A stretch of 64,000 bases of DNA, taken from assembly GCF_001005315.1 (NCBI RefSeq), contig NZ_LBMG01000027.1, positions 1 through 64,000 on the forward strand, written 5' to 3'. Every line of letters starts with the position of its first letter. The stretch's first letter is position 1. The notes beneath the pieces are model-generated. The model worked only from the letters and a program-made list of their open reading frames with translations. It made no database searches and was not told the origin of the DNA. This document shows, piece after piece, positions 41,049-50,659 of the stretch. The position numbers and the translations under genes were made by a program. The DNA is from Kordia jejudonensis (GTDB taxonomy: Bacteria; Bacteroidota; Bacteroidia; Flavobacteriales; Flavobacteriaceae).

Positions 41049-42671
41049 ATGAAATCATCACTAAGTTTATTCGTATTAACATCTTTGTTCTTTATTTCTT
41101 GTGGACAGCAACAAAAAGAAGTGGCAAAAGCAGAAACAGAAGTAACTACGCCGTTACTTGCTATTAAAACAACGGAAGAAATTACGGTAGATCAAGAAGC
41201 TTACACGGCAGCACTTGTTGTGGATGGCATTGAAATTCCTTGGGGAATGACGTGGTTGCCCGATGGAAGCATGTTGGTCACAGAACGTTCAGGAACATTA
41301 TATCACGTAAAAGATGGACAAAAAACGGCTATTAAAAATGTCCCTGATGTATATGACAGAAATCAAGGTGGTTTATTGGACGTAATGCTTCATCCCAAAT
41401 ATCAAGAAAATGGCTGGATTTACATTACCTATTCTATTGTTGATAAAAAGAAAAAAGGGAGTCATACCGCGTTAATTCGTGCAAAACTAGAAAACAATGC
41501 GTTGGTTTCTATTGAAAAACTATACCAAGGAAGTCCCAATGTAAAAACGGCGCATCATTTCGGTTCTCGTATTGCGTTTGATGCCGATGGTTATGTATAC
41601 TTCACCATTGGCGATCGAGGAAAACGTGATGAAAATCCGCAAGACATTACCAAAGACGGAGGAAAAGTATATCGTTTGCATGATGATGGGCGCATTCCAA
41701 CAGACAATCCATTTGTGGGACAAAAAGATGCAAAAGAAGCAATCTTTTCATACGGACATAGAAATCCACAAGGAATGGCGGTAAACCCACGAACGGGACA
41801 AATTTGGGTGCATGAACATGGTCCGCGTGGAGGCGACGAAATCAATCCTGTAACAAAAGCAGTCAACTACGGTTGGCCAGTGATTACATACGGAATCAAT
41901 TATAGTGGCACAACAATCACAGAAGAAACAGCTCGTGAAGGCATGCAACAACCGTTGTATTATTGGGTTCCATCTATCGCGCCAAGCGGAATGGCATTTG
42001 TAACAAGTGACGTATATCCTGAGTTAAAAGGACATTTAGTTGTAGGTTCGTTAAAATTTCAATACTTAGAATTGTTAACGCTTACCAAAGATGACAAAGT
42101 TGCCAAGCGTGAAAAATTACTAGATGGAATTGGTCGTGTACGTTCAGTTCGTCAAGGTCCAGATGGTTATATCTATGTTGGAATCGATGGAAAAGGTATA
42201 TTGAAAATGTTGCCAAATTCTTCAAAAAAATCAACGACTGCGGAAACTACTAAAACTGCAACAACGGAAGCAGCATCAGAAGAATCAGAACAAGAAAGTA
42301 TAACATTTACGAAAGCATCTAGTGTCGCTAAAAAAGAAATAGACGCAAGTATGAAGCGCGGAAAAGCTTTGTACAGTACCTATTGTATGCAATGTCATAT
42401 GGCAAATGGAGAAGGTGTACCAAAAGCATTTCCACCTTTGGCAAAATCTGATTGGTTACAAGATAAAGTTGTAGAAAGTATCCGATCGATCAAATACGGA
42501 TTGAGAGGGGAAATTACCGTAAATGGCGTAAAATACAGAGGAATCATGTCTCCATTAGGTCTAGATGACAAACAAGTTGCTGATGTTATGAATTACACCT
42601 CAAATTCTTGGGGAAATACAACGGAGAATTTTTATACAGCCGACAAAGTAAGCAAAGTAGAGAAGAAGTAA
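41049..42671 (+). CDS. PQQ-dependent sugar dehydrogenase fused to cytochrome c
   Basis: A 540-aa lipoprotein (MKSSLSLFVLTSLFFISC, cysteine 18). Residues ~45-395 form a soluble glucose/aldose sugar dehydrogenase beta-propeller (IEIPWGMTWLPDGSMLVTER, HFGSRIAFD, YGHRNPQGMAVNP, HEHGPRGGDEINP). A Thr/Glu-rich linker leads to a C-terminal cytochrome c domain with haem motif CMQCH and an axial Met in GIMSPLG. Electrons from sugar oxidation would pass directly to the haem and the respiratory chain. It is probably co-transcribed with the TonB receptor. A terminator follows at 42698. Confidence 0.93.
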   Translation: MKSSLSLFVLTSLFFISCGQQQKEVAKAETEVTTPLLAIKTTEEITVDQEAYTAALVVDGIEIPWGMTWLPDGSMLVTERSGTLYHVKDGQKTAIKNVPDVYDRNQGGLLDVMLHPKYQENGWIYITYSIVDKKKKGSHTALIRAKLENNALVSIEKLYQGSPNVKTAHHFGSRIAFDADGYVYFTIGDRGKRDENPQDITKDGGKVYRLHDDGRIPTDNPFVGQKDAKEAIFSYGHRNPQGMAVNPRTGQIWVHEHGPRGGDEINPVTKAVNYGWPVITYGINYSGTTITEETAREGMQQPLYYWVPSIAPSGMAFVTSDVYPELKGHLVVGSLKFQYLELLTLTKDDKVAKREKLLDGIGRVRSVRQGPDGYIYVGIDGKGILKMLPNSSKKSTTAETTKTATTEAASEESEQESITFTKASSVAKKEIDASMKRGKALYSTYCMQCHMANGEGVPKAFPPLAKSDWLQDKVVESIRSIKYGLRGEITVNGVKYRGIMSPLGLDDKQVADVMNYTSNSWGNTTENFYTADKVSKVEKK

Positions 42672-42697
42672 ATTACTTCTCATCATTACCAAAGTAT

Positions 42698-42732
42698 AAA
42701 AACCTCAAAACACTGATTTTGAGGTTTTTTTT
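42698..42732 (+). terminator. Terminator of the dehydrogenase operon
   Basis: AAAAACCTCAAAA pairs with TTTTGAGGTTTTT, followed by further T. Confidence 0.9.
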
Positions 42733-42785
42733 GTGTTTTAAAATCCAGCTTTTTTACTTACATTTAGCATCAAAACTAAACCAAC

Positions 42786-44501
42786 ATGAAAAGAAAATCA
42801 ACCATTAAAACCATTATTTACACCTTTTTAGCGTTTGCCTTTCTGTGTACGGCATGTAAGTCTGATGACGGAACAGAAGCATCGCCGCCATCATTTTCAG
42901 CAGCACAAAATAGTTTAACGTTTTCAGCAGTAATCGCTGGGCAAGTATCTGCAAGTCGTTCCTTATCGGTAACAGGAGCAAGACTCACACAATCGGTAAG
43001 TGTGAGCATTTCGCAACAATTTGAAGTATCAAGAGATAATACAAATTTTAGCTCAAGTTTAAGTATTCCAGCTTCTGAAGCCAATCAATCACAAAATATA
43101 TATGTTCGTTTTGCACCAACGGTAACAACGTTAGGAGAAGTAACAGGAAACCTAACTATGTCTTCTTCGGATTTTGATACGGTGCAAGTGAGTCTCACAG
43201 GGAATTCATTAGAAATTCCAAGAGAAATTCAAGTAGTAGGGACGGTAAATACCTTTGGAGAAGTAAATGTAGGAACCATTTCTTCTGCACAAACGATTCA
43301 AGTAAAAGGACTAGATTTAGAACATAATGTAACAGCAACGGTTGCAGGTTCGTTTGAAATTTCAACAGACAATATTACATTTGGAAATTCGGCTACTTAC
43401 GATTATACAGCGATCAATACAACAGCAGAAAATTTATATGTACGTTTCATTCCAAGTGCGACAGACTTAGGTGCGCAAACAGGAACAATTACCTTAGCAG
43501 CAACAGGAGTTTCAGATGTAGTGATCAATCTTACAGGAACGGGAACAGCAGTTCGTCATAATTACCAAACATTTGACGATCAGAGAATTGCCTTTGGTGG
43601 CGGATTCTCTCAAACTGTAACAAACACATATAATTTACACAGTAATTTATCAAACATTGAACAAATTTTAATGTATGTTCAGTTACGTTGTCCAACTGGT
43701 GGATGCAACGCTTGGGATGTATATGCAAACATTAAAGTAAGAGATACAGATTCTGGAGATTTCTACGAAATTGGACGTTATATTACACCGTATGGAGTAG
43801 ACAATTCGCAGTTAACTAGAGGTTTTGAAATTGATGTAACCGACTTTAAATCCTTATTAGAAGGAAGTACAGAATTATACGCTCGTATTGAAACTTGGGG
43901 CGCTGACGGTTGGGAATTATCAGTAGATTTTGATTATGTTGAAGGAACACCTGATTATCCATATTATGCTATTGCAGATGTAATAACATATGACGATTGG
44001 TCAACTTCTGGAGTTCCTTACGGAGTTACCAATGATCCTGCAACGTGGGATTTAACAAAAAGTATCACGATTCCTGCTAATGCGGAAGCAACTCAATTAC
44101 GTACCATTATTTCTGGTTGGGGACATGCTACGCCTGTAGATAGTGATAACAGACCGTGTGCAGAATGGTGTTTTAGAACACATGATGTAAAAATTAATGG
44201 AGCAAATATGTTTCAACACAATATGGCGCCAATGGGTTGTAGTTCAAATCCTGTGCAACCACAAGCTGGAAACTGGACGCCTGACAGAGCTGGTTGGTGT
44301 CCTGGAATGGCAGTTCCTGTGCGAAAAGATACATTTAGTTCGGACATGAGCGGAAGTACTTTTACATTTGAATACGACTATGAAGATTGGATTTCTGATG
44401 GCGGAACAACGTCTGGACAAGGTGGCGCATTCTACGCAACTTCAACGTTTGTCGTTGTAAAAAGTAATACGCCAATTAATAAACCGACAGTTACGGACTA
44501 A
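42786..44501 (+). CDS. Lipoprotein PNGase F (peptide-N-glycosidase) with two Ig-like domains
   Basis: A 571-aa protein. The lipobox LCTAC (cysteine 24) anchors it in the membrane, probably on the outer surface. Two choice-of-anchor-D Ig-like domains (about 36-140 and 148-253) precede the catalytic part (about 258-571). That part aligns well with PNGase F of Elizabethkingia as I recall it: EIGRYITPYGV, GFEIDVTDFKSLL, GTPDY, ISGWGHA, CAEWCFRTH and GNWTPDRAGWCPGMAVP. The active-site residues match: D311 (for D60), E377 (for E118) and E460 (for E206). The enzyme removes N-linked glycans from asparagine in glycoproteins. Unlike the secreted reference enzyme it is tethered and carries spacer domains. 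The gene is monocistronic. Confidence 0.95.
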   Translation: MKRKSTIKTIIYTFLAFAFLCTACKSDDGTEASPPSFSAAQNSLTFSAVIAGQVSASRSLSVTGARLTQSVSVSISQQFEVSRDNTNFSSSLSIPASEANQSQNIYVRFAPTVTTLGEVTGNLTMSSSDFDTVQVSLTGNSLEIPREIQVVGTVNTFGEVNVGTISSAQTIQVKGLDLEHNVTATVAGSFEISTDNITFGNSATYDYTAINTTAENLYVRFIPSATDLGAQTGTITLAATGVSDVVINLTGTGTAVRHNYQTFDDQRIAFGGGFSQTVTNTYNLHSNLSNIEQILMYVQLRCPTGGCNAWDVYANIKVRDTDSGDFYEIGRYITPYGVDNSQLTRGFEIDVTDFKSLLEGSTELYARIETWGADGWELSVDFDYVEGTPDYPYYAIADVITYDDWSTSGVPYGVTNDPATWDLTKSITIPANAEATQLRTIISGWGHATPVDSDNRPCAEWCFRTHDVKINGANMFQHNMAPMGCSSNPVQPQAGNWTPDRAGWCPGMAVPVRKDTFSSDMSGSTFTFEYDYEDWISDGGTTSGQGGAFYATSTFVVVKSNTPINKPTVTD

Positions 44502-44526
44502 AAATAAATTACTATTACATAAAAGC

Positions 44527-44560
44527 AAAAACCTCAAAACGTACTGTTTTGAGGTTTTTT
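44527..44560. terminator. Bidirectional terminator between convergent genes
   Basis: AAAAACCTCAAAAC pairs with GTTTTGAGGTTTTT; it is nearly the same sequence as the terminator at 42698. Confidence 0.88.
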
Positions 44561-44591
44561 AATTAAATAAACTATACTAATAAAAAAAATA

Positions 44592-45830
44592 TCAGTCATA
44601 TTTACGTTTGATGAACCATTTTCCATCAAAGCTGAAATTAAACGAGAGTTGGTGAAAATTTTCTTGAATCAAGCCATTGGAAACTCGTCCTTTTTGACCG
44701 TACGAATAAGAAATATTCAACATAGAATTTGTTCGTAATGAAATGGGTAATCCGACACCAACACTAAATGAATAATTATCAATTCGGTAGTCATTCACTT
44801 TTAAGTTTCCACTATCATAATGCATACCTGTTCTATAAAAAACACGTTCCCAATATTTCAAACTTCTTGGATTTTTTCGGTAAGAAACTCCAAGTCCTAC
44901 CAAATGCTGATCGACATATTTTCCTAAAAAATCGCTTTGATCAGTAGTTTTCCAAAAATTCTGTTGATAGTCAGCATTTACAGTTAATTTATTTTTTAAA
45001 AAGTTTCCCATAAAACCAAACCCTAATTCTAGCGGCAGTGTAAAATCATCCAACCTAGTATCTTCTTCACGGCTCGTAATTGTTTCTGTGAGAAATGTAT
45101 TGATACTTCGCGTTTGCTCACCTTTCAGATTGGTTGGTAATTTGGAGATAAATCCAACAGAGACGTTATTTGAAAAATCGTATTGAGCGCCCAAGTTTAC
45201 TTGGAAACCTGAATAATAATTTTCCTCAGAAATAATCAATGTAGACGCTTCTACAATATTGGTTTCTGTTTCATCAATTGTTCCAAAAAGGATCGATCCA
45301 CTTGCGCCAACTCTCAATTTATCTGTTAAACTATATCCATAACTCAATTTAAAATCATTCAATCCACCTGAGCCAACAACATTGGTAATAAAATTGTCGG
45401 TTGAACCTTCAATATTATTTTCGAGTCCAATTAAAATATAACCAACATTTGTAAACGGAATCAAGGAAAGTGAAACGCCTGATTTTTTTGAAATAGGAAA
45501 CGCAACGGTAATATTTGAAAAGTTGCCTGTAAAACGTGCTTCTTCCTGAAAAGAATTAATTACAGTTTCATATTGTGTTTTTAATCCGATATCAAATAAA
45601 AAGGACTTTTGCGTCATTCTTCCTAATGAAGCTGGATTTTTGGCATTAATATTCGTTAACGAAGGCAATGCAAATCCAAGTTTTCCTAAAGAATTAATAC
45701 TACCAACTCCGTTATCATCTGGAACTCCTAATCCGTATAATGAATAAGGAGAACTTGATAAGCTTGAACTTTGGGCAAAAAGAGTTGAAATTCCAAATAA
45801 AATACTAACTACAAAACAACTAATCTTCAT
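44592..45830 (-). CDS. Outer-membrane protein partnered with DUF4270 lipoprotein
   Basis: A 412-aa protein from the ATG at 45830, which gives the signal peptide MKISCFVVSILFGISTLFAQ; the frame extends five codons upstream. The mature protein begins SSSLSSSPYSLYGLGVP and resembles FadL/PorV-like barrels (about 14 strands; frequent G-x-S and aromatic ends) but lacks a clear family assignment. It overlaps the DUF4270 gene by 11 bases, so the two are coupled and likely act together at the outer membrane. Confidence 0.75.
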   Translation of the reverse strand: MKISCFVVSILFGISTLFAQSSSLSSSPYSLYGLGVPDDNGVGSINSLGKLGFALPSLTNINAKNPASLGRMTQKSFLFDIGLKTQYETVINSFQEEARFTGNFSNITVAFPISKKSGVSLSLIPFTNVGYILIGLENNIEGSTDNFITNVVGSGGLNDFKLSYGYSLTDKLRVGASGSILFGTIDETETNIVEASTLIISEENYYSGFQVNLGAQYDFSNNVSVGFISKLPTNLKGEQTRSINTFLTETITSREEDTRLDDFTLPLELGFGFMGNFLKNKLTVNADYQQNFWKTTDQSDFLGKYVDQHLVGLGVSYRKNPRSLKYWERVFYRTGMHYDSGNLKVNDYRIDNYSFSVGVGLPISLRTNSMLNISYSYGQKGRVSNGLIQENFHQLSFNFSFDGKWFIKRKYD

Positions 45831-47133
45831 CTTCGTATATGGCATAAGTAATTTCTAAGGTCATTTTTCTACTATTTTCACTGCCTTCTCCGTCTAAAAT
45901 AAGACGATCTACAGAAGTATTGAAACTTGATGGGTAAAAGCTCAGTGATAAATTTTGATCAAAGGTTTCTCGTAATTTGGTTTGAATAAAAAAATCGATT
46001 GGAGCATTGAAAGTTAATGTGTTAAATTCGTCATTTCTATTCTCAATGCGAGCGTACACAGGATTTCCATCAATTTCCAATACTTGAGCTGTTACCTCCG
46101 AATTTTGATCTACGATATACGTTAAGAGTGAATCTTTAATGTTAAGTGTTTCACTATATGAATTTAATGCGGGTTTAAAACGTAATTTGGCGCTCATCAA
46201 TACGCCATTTTCGCCTGAAACATCATATAAGTTTTTAACATGTGGAATATCAATCTTCAAGGCAAGTCCAACACCAGCTTGCGAGTAACATTTATTTGCG
46301 GCGTTTTCACTGGGTAGACTTTGTTCTTGTGCGGTAAGATTGCTAAAAATAGTTCCCGATTGATCACTCTCAATATGATTAAAATTATTGGAGGAATTCA
46401 CTGAAAAATCTTTTTCATACGTAATATCTTCAGTCTCGTCGGGCACTTTATAATACAAACGAATAAACGTATTATTGGTGGCTGTAGAAAAACCTAAAAT
46501 CGAGGTATTTTGATCAGAAGCTTCAATTTTTATGCCTTTATATTCGTTCAAAAAATCATTTATATTATTAATATCATTATCATTCAAACGATCAAACAAT
46601 AACATGCCATACGCGTTATCTAAACTAATATGTAAGGAATCGCCTTTTGTGGGACGTGCTTCAAATGTTTTTTCTCCAATCGGTGTAGTATTGATCTCAA
46701 AATCAGTTGTATTATAAAATAAATCGTTATCAGATTTTATATCGTCCGTAACTTCATAAATTGTAAATTTTTGTTCTGAAATTGTATCATTATAAAAATA
46801 ACGATCGTATCGCATAATTAACGCAATAGAGTCATAAACAGCATCATTTTGTAAATCAAAACTAGCATTTGTTGGCAACAAGGAAACATAACCGTGGGAA
46901 GTCGTTTTTCCAAAAACAGGATCCGTATACGAACCTACCAAAATTCGTTGCGAGCCAGAAGTTATAATAGAATCAAACTGAAAAGTGGAGGCTTCTACTT
47001 GCAACGTGTCAATCAATACAATTCGTGTACCAATATCGCTAAATTCTTCTCCGACAGTACGTGAAATATTTTCACGATCAATACTACATGAAACCAGCAT
47101 ACATAGGCTAAGTATCAAAATAAGATATTTCAT
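45820..47133 (-). CDS. DUF4270 lipoprotein
   Basis: A 437-aa lipoprotein (MKYLILILSLCMLVSC, cysteine 16). It follows the DUF4270 pattern: VLVGSYTDPVFGKTTSHGYVSL, DAVYDSIALIMRYDRYFYND, IYEVTDD, GEKTFEARPTKGDSLHI, FIRLYYK. Its role is unknown; the family is nearly confined to Bacteroidota. It is the first gene of the unit with the barrel-like protein. Confidence 0.9.
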   Translation of the reverse strand: MKYLILILSLCMLVSCSIDRENISRTVGEEFSDIGTRIVLIDTLQVEASTFQFDSIITSGSQRILVGSYTDPVFGKTTSHGYVSLLPTNASFDLQNDAVYDSIALIMRYDRYFYNDTISEQKFTIYEVTDDIKSDNDLFYNTTDFEINTTPIGEKTFEARPTKGDSLHISLDNAYGMLLFDRLNDNDINNINDFLNEYKGIKIEASDQNTSILGFSTATNNTFIRLYYKVPDETEDITYEKDFSVNSSNNFNHIESDQSGTIFSNLTAQEQSLPSENAANKCYSQAGVGLALKIDIPHVKNLYDVSGENGVLMSAKLRFKPALNSYSETLNIKDSLLTYIVDQNSEVTAQVLEIDGNPVYARIENRNDEFNTLTFNAPIDFFIQTKLRETFDQNLSLSFYPSSFNTSVDRLILDGEGSENSRKMTLEITYAIYEDED

Positions 47134-47354
47134 TTGTTATAATTTTTGCTCAAATCTATAGGAAGGAATCAGAAAGACTAAAATTGATATACACGCGCAC
47201 GTATTTACTATACCAACTCCTTTTTTTGATAGACAAACAGTGACAGGCAATTTTATCGATACAAATACCAGATTCATATATAAAAACATTGGTTTCGTAT
47301 AGTTTTTTTTGCTGGAAGAAACGCTAAAAATACATTCGCTCAAAAATTAATTGC

Positions 47355-48248
47355 ATGCGAACAAAAATATGCCTCATACTATGTTGCTTTTCAATTGTTG
47401 GAATGAAGGCACAAATGGATCCTAATTTACTATCATTTGACTATACAATGACACCTGAAGGAGAAGATGAAATAGCGTTTTATAGAACTTCTGTCGGAGT
47501 TAAAATTCCACTAAAATTAAAAAAAGGAATGTTGATCAATTCTGTTGATTTTGATTACTTCCAGCTCAATCATAATGGCGTCAATTTTAGCACAAAAGAC
47601 TTTAACGAAATTTATGGAATTAATTACACACTAATGTACGTGCGACCTTTGTCAAAATCTTGGTCTATAATGCTTCGTGGTGGAACTTCTGTAGTGTCTA
47701 ATTTGGCTTCAAGCATACAATCGGATGATTTTTTATTCAATGCAGGTATAAGTTTTATGAAAAGAGGCGGAAGTTTGGAAAAACCCTATCAATTAATGTT
47801 TGGTGTCGGATATGTTCCGTTATTAGGAGAGCCGAGAATTCTCCCTTTACTAAGCTACAAGAAACGATTTAATGAAAAAGTTTCTATTGGTATTGGTTTC
47901 CCACGGACATTTATAGCATATGATATTTCAGAAAAAAGTACACTAAAAGCCTCGACAATGTTCAATCGTTTTTATGCAAATTTAAGCGAAGATGTCGTGA
48001 TTCCAGGGACACAATTGGCGCAGAAATCATTATATCTATCTATTGGTGCTGGCTTAGAATATAGTTATTGGTTAGATGAAAATTGGGCAATCTCTGCACA
48101 AGGTGGATATTCATTTTACGATCAATACGAATTGCTTGATGCGGATAACAATACATTGTATGACTTTGAAGCGAGCTCAAAACTATACTTTTCAACAGGA
48201 ATAAAATTTAATATAAAAAGCAAACTTAAAAAAGAAGTAAATGATTAA
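47355..48248 (+). CDS. DUF6268-type outer-membrane beta-barrel protein
   Basis: A 297-aa protein with a signal peptide (ending MKAQ). The rest is an alternating-hydrophobic barrel (VGVKIPLKLKKGMLINSVDFDYFQL, LSYKKRFNEKVSIGIGFP) ending KLYFSTGIKFNIK plus a short basic tail. DUF6268 is my best family assignment. The function is unknown. Its last codons overlap the next gene by 8 bases. The 221-base gap before it (divergent from DUF4270) should contain both promoters; none is clear. Confidence 0.78.
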   Translation: MRTKICLILCCFSIVGMKAQMDPNLLSFDYTMTPEGEDEIAFYRTSVGVKIPLKLKKGMLINSVDFDYFQLNHNGVNFSTKDFNEIYGINYTLMYVRPLSKSWSIMLRGGTSVVSNLASSIQSDDFLFNAGISFMKRGGSLEKPYQLMFGVGYVPLLGEPRILPLLSYKKRFNEKVSIGIGFPRTFIAYDISEKSTLKASTMFNRFYANLSEDVVIPGTQLAQKSLYLSIGAGLEYSYWLDENWAISAQGGYSFYDQYELLDADNNTLYDFEASSKLYFSTGIKFNIKSKLKKEVND

Positions 48249-49227
48249 CAGAAATAAAATACAAATCGCACTACTGATAGCACTTGGTCTATTTACGAGT
48301 TGTAGTAATGATGATGACGATACCTCAAGAGGAAATTGGATAGAACGCTCCGTATTTGACGGAACACCTAGAAGCAATGCCGTTTCATTTATTATAAATG
48401 ATTTTGGTTACATGGGAACAGGTTATGATGGTGATGATTACCTGAGCGATTTTTGGCAATACGATATGTCAGGCGATTTTTGGGTACAAAAAGCTACATT
48501 TCCAGGAGTTGCTAGAAGTTCAGCATCTGGTATTTCTATAGGAAACAAAGGATATATAGGACTTGGATATGACGGAGATAACGAATTGAATGACTTTTGG
48601 GAATATGACGTTGTCAGTAATGTTTGGACACAAAAAGCAGACTTTACAGGAACAGCGCGTTATGAAGCTGTAAGTTTTTCAGGAACAGATTTTGGATACA
48701 TCGGAACTGGTTTTGATGGCGATAATGATAAAAAAGACTTTTGGCGCTACAATCCGCAAACAAACGATTGGACAGAATTAGTTGGCTTTGGTGGACAAAA
48801 GCGTAGAGGAGGAGTTACCTTCAAAATAGACAACAAAGTATATCTTGGAACAGGAGAAAGTAACGGGCTATTTGTAGATGACTTCTGGGAATTTGATCTT
48901 AGCAACGAACAATGGACAAAACTACGCGATTTAGATGACGATGATGACTATCGTGTGATGCGTTCGTTTGGAACAGGTTTTTCTATCAATGGCTTGGGTT
49001 ATATTGCCACAGGTTACAATACAGGTGCAGTTGGTACAGTTTGGGAATACAGTCCTGGAACCGATACTTGGGAAGAAGTTACAGGCTTAGAAGCCACCAT
49101 TCGTCAAGATGCCATAAGTTTTTCAAATGGAACTCGTGGATTGGTATTATTAGGAAGAGCAGGAAATCTTTATTTAGACGACAACTACGAATTATTTCCG
49201 CAAGAATTATACAATGAAGATGATTAG
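48241..49227 (+). CDS. Kelch-repeat lipoprotein
   Basis: A 328-aa lipoprotein (lipobox LFTSC, cysteine 21), followed by an acidic linker (SNDDDD). The rest consists of six Kelch blades with repeats such as GYMGTGYDGDDYLSDFWQYD, GYIGLGYDGDNELNDFWEYD and GYIGTGFDGDNDKKDFWRYN. The blades form a surface propeller for protein or glycan binding. It is translationally coupled to the barrel gene before it (8-base overlap). A terminator follows at 49279. Confidence 0.92.
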   Translation: MINRNKIQIALLIALGLFTSCSNDDDDTSRGNWIERSVFDGTPRSNAVSFIINDFGYMGTGYDGDDYLSDFWQYDMSGDFWVQKATFPGVARSSASGISIGNKGYIGLGYDGDNELNDFWEYDVVSNVWTQKADFTGTARYEAVSFSGTDFGYIGTGFDGDNDKKDFWRYNPQTNDWTELVGFGGQKRRGGVTFKIDNKVYLGTGESNGLFVDDFWEFDLSNEQWTKLRDLDDDDDYRVMRSFGTGFSINGLGYIATGYNTGAVGTVWEYSPGTDTWEEVTGLEATIRQDAISFSNGTRGLVLLGRAGNLYLDDNYELFPQELYNEDD

Positions 49228-49278
49228 TTTTTAAAGTAAGTATCCTTTAAGTGGTTTGTTAGATACTTGCAATTTCAG

Positions 49279-49316
49279 GCATCCTAATTATATAAAATTA
49301 GGATGCTGTTTTTTAA
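49279..49316 (+). terminator. Terminator of the Kelch gene
   Basis: GCATCCTAATT pairs with AATTAGGATGC, followed by a T run. The DUF4907 gene begins just after, at 49328. Confidence 0.85.
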
Positions 49317-49327
49317 AAAATACATAT

Positions 49328-49648
49328 GTGAATTATTTTAAATACAAATTTTTGATCATTGTCCTCATCCTTTGTTTCGGATGCAAAATGGACAATCACG
49401 GCGTTACTTCAGAAGTAATTGCCTTAACAAAGGGTTTTGGATATCAAATAAAGATGGACAATAAAATTGTGATTCAACAAAAATTTATTCCTGTCGTAGC
49501 AGGAAATAAGCCTTTTTGTACAAAGGAAGATGCCGAAAAAACTGCCAAATTAGTCGTCTCAAAAATAACACAAAAAAAAGGACCTACCGTAACGATAGAA
49601 GAACTGGAAAATCTAGAAATTAATTTTAATTGTTTACATTTACAATGA
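49328..49648 (+). CDS. DUF4907 small lipoprotein
   Basis: A 106-aa lipoprotein. The start is taken as the GTG at 49328 because it gives a lipobox (IVLILCFGC, cysteine 19); the frame continues upstream into the terminator hairpin, so earlier starts are unlikely. The mature part fits DUF4907: GFGYQIKMDNKIVIQQKFIP, AGNKPFCTKEDAEKTAKLV, VTIEELENLEI. The function is unknown. It lies 11 bases before the kinase gene and may belong to the same transcript. Confidence 0.82.
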   Translation: MNYFKYKFLIIVLILCFGCKMDNHGVTSEVIALTKGFGYQIKMDNKIVIQQKFIPVVAGNKPFCTKEDAEKTAKLVVSKITQKKGPTVTIEELENLEINFNCLHLQ

Positions 49649-49659
49649 ACTAAAACAGC

Positions 49660-50658
49660 TTGGGAGAATATATAAAACATAAAAAACAATTTGTCATTCA
49701 CTTTCTGACATGGATATTTTTTCTCACGATAATTTTGACACAATTATATGTAGAGCGAGGTGCATTTCCAGAAGACTTCTTTGCACGTATTCTTTTAAAA
49801 ATAATAACATTTTATATCAACTATATATTCTTAGTTCCGTTATTACTATTCAAAAAGAAGCATTTTTTTTACTTTTTGTTAGTCGCAGTTTTGCTAACCG
49901 TCAACTTTCTGTTTGATTATTACATTTTAGAGCGGCCTGATTTTGTCATAAACAATTTAGATACATTGCCAAAATCAATTCCAGTACTATTTACGTCTAT
50001 GTTTATCATTGTAAGTACAAGTATCAAAATATATGAAGTGTGGAAAGATGATGACGATACCAAAAAAGAAATAGTGGCAACGCAGAACTTATCAGAACTC
50101 GAAGCTTTAAAAAATCAACTAAGTCCGCACTTTTTATTCAATTCATTAAACAGTATATATTCGCTTACGCGAAAAAAATCTAATGATGCTCCTGAAGCTG
50201 TCATTACACTTTCTGAACTCATGCGGTATATGTTGTATCAGGCGGATGATGAGTTTGTGTTGTTGCAACAAGAATTGGATTACATTCAAAACTATATAAA
50301 ATTACAACGCTTGCGAATTGCAAACAATGAAAACGTACGGATCAACATTCACGGTTCGATATCTTCGCAAAAAATTCGTCCATTGCTCTTTATCTCTTTC
50401 ATTGAAAATGCATTCAAATATGGAACAGATTTCAAAGGCAATACAGAAGTAAAAATTGAAATAAGTATTGACAATGATGAACTTTATTTTATGTGCAGTA
50501 ATATCATTGGAGATAGTAATGTAGACAAGGAAAACTCTGGAATTGGTTTACAAAATACCATAGATCGTTTGCAACTATTATATCCTGAACGACATAGTTT
50601 AGATATAATGGAAGAAAATGAACAATTTACTGTCAAATTATCGCTAAAACTTGATTAA
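49660..50658 (+). CDS. LytS-like sensor histidine kinase controlling the efflux operon
   Basis: A 332-aa membrane kinase. An in-frame TAA at 49651 and no ATG until residue ~114 mean that the TTG at 49660 is the start, which is unusual. Four hydrophobic segments (about 11-29, 43-64, 69-90, 106-123) precede the kinase core with H157 in QLSPHFLFN. ENAFKYG and GIGLQNT mark the ATP-binding region. The regulator gene follows after one base. Its position before the RND pump suggests it senses envelope stress or a pump substrate. Confidence 0.9.
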   Translation: MGEYIKHKKQFVIHFLTWIFFLTIILTQLYVERGAFPEDFFARILLKIITFYINYIFLVPLLLFKKKHFFYFLLVAVLLTVNFLFDYYILERPDFVINNLDTLPKSIPVLFTSMFIIVSTSIKIYEVWKDDDDTKKEIVATQNLSELEALKNQLSPHFLFNSLNSIYSLTRKKSNDAPEAVITLSELMRYMLYQADDEFVLLQQELDYIQNYIKLQRLRIANNENVRINIHGSISSQKIRPLLFISFIENAFKYGTDFKGNTEVKIEISIDNDELYFMCSNIIGDSNVDKENSGIGLQNTIDRLQLLYPERHSLDIMEENEQFTVKLSLKLD

Positions 50659-50659
50659 G

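Noticed and set aside
47137-47343. Minus-strand 68-codon frame before the DUF6268 gene
   Set aside because: No family likeness, unusual residue mix, and it occupies the shared promoter region of two divergent genes.
49256-49327. Upstream extension of the DUF4907 lipoprotein
   Set aside because: It passes through the terminator hairpin at 49279-49316 and would bury the lipoprotein signal.
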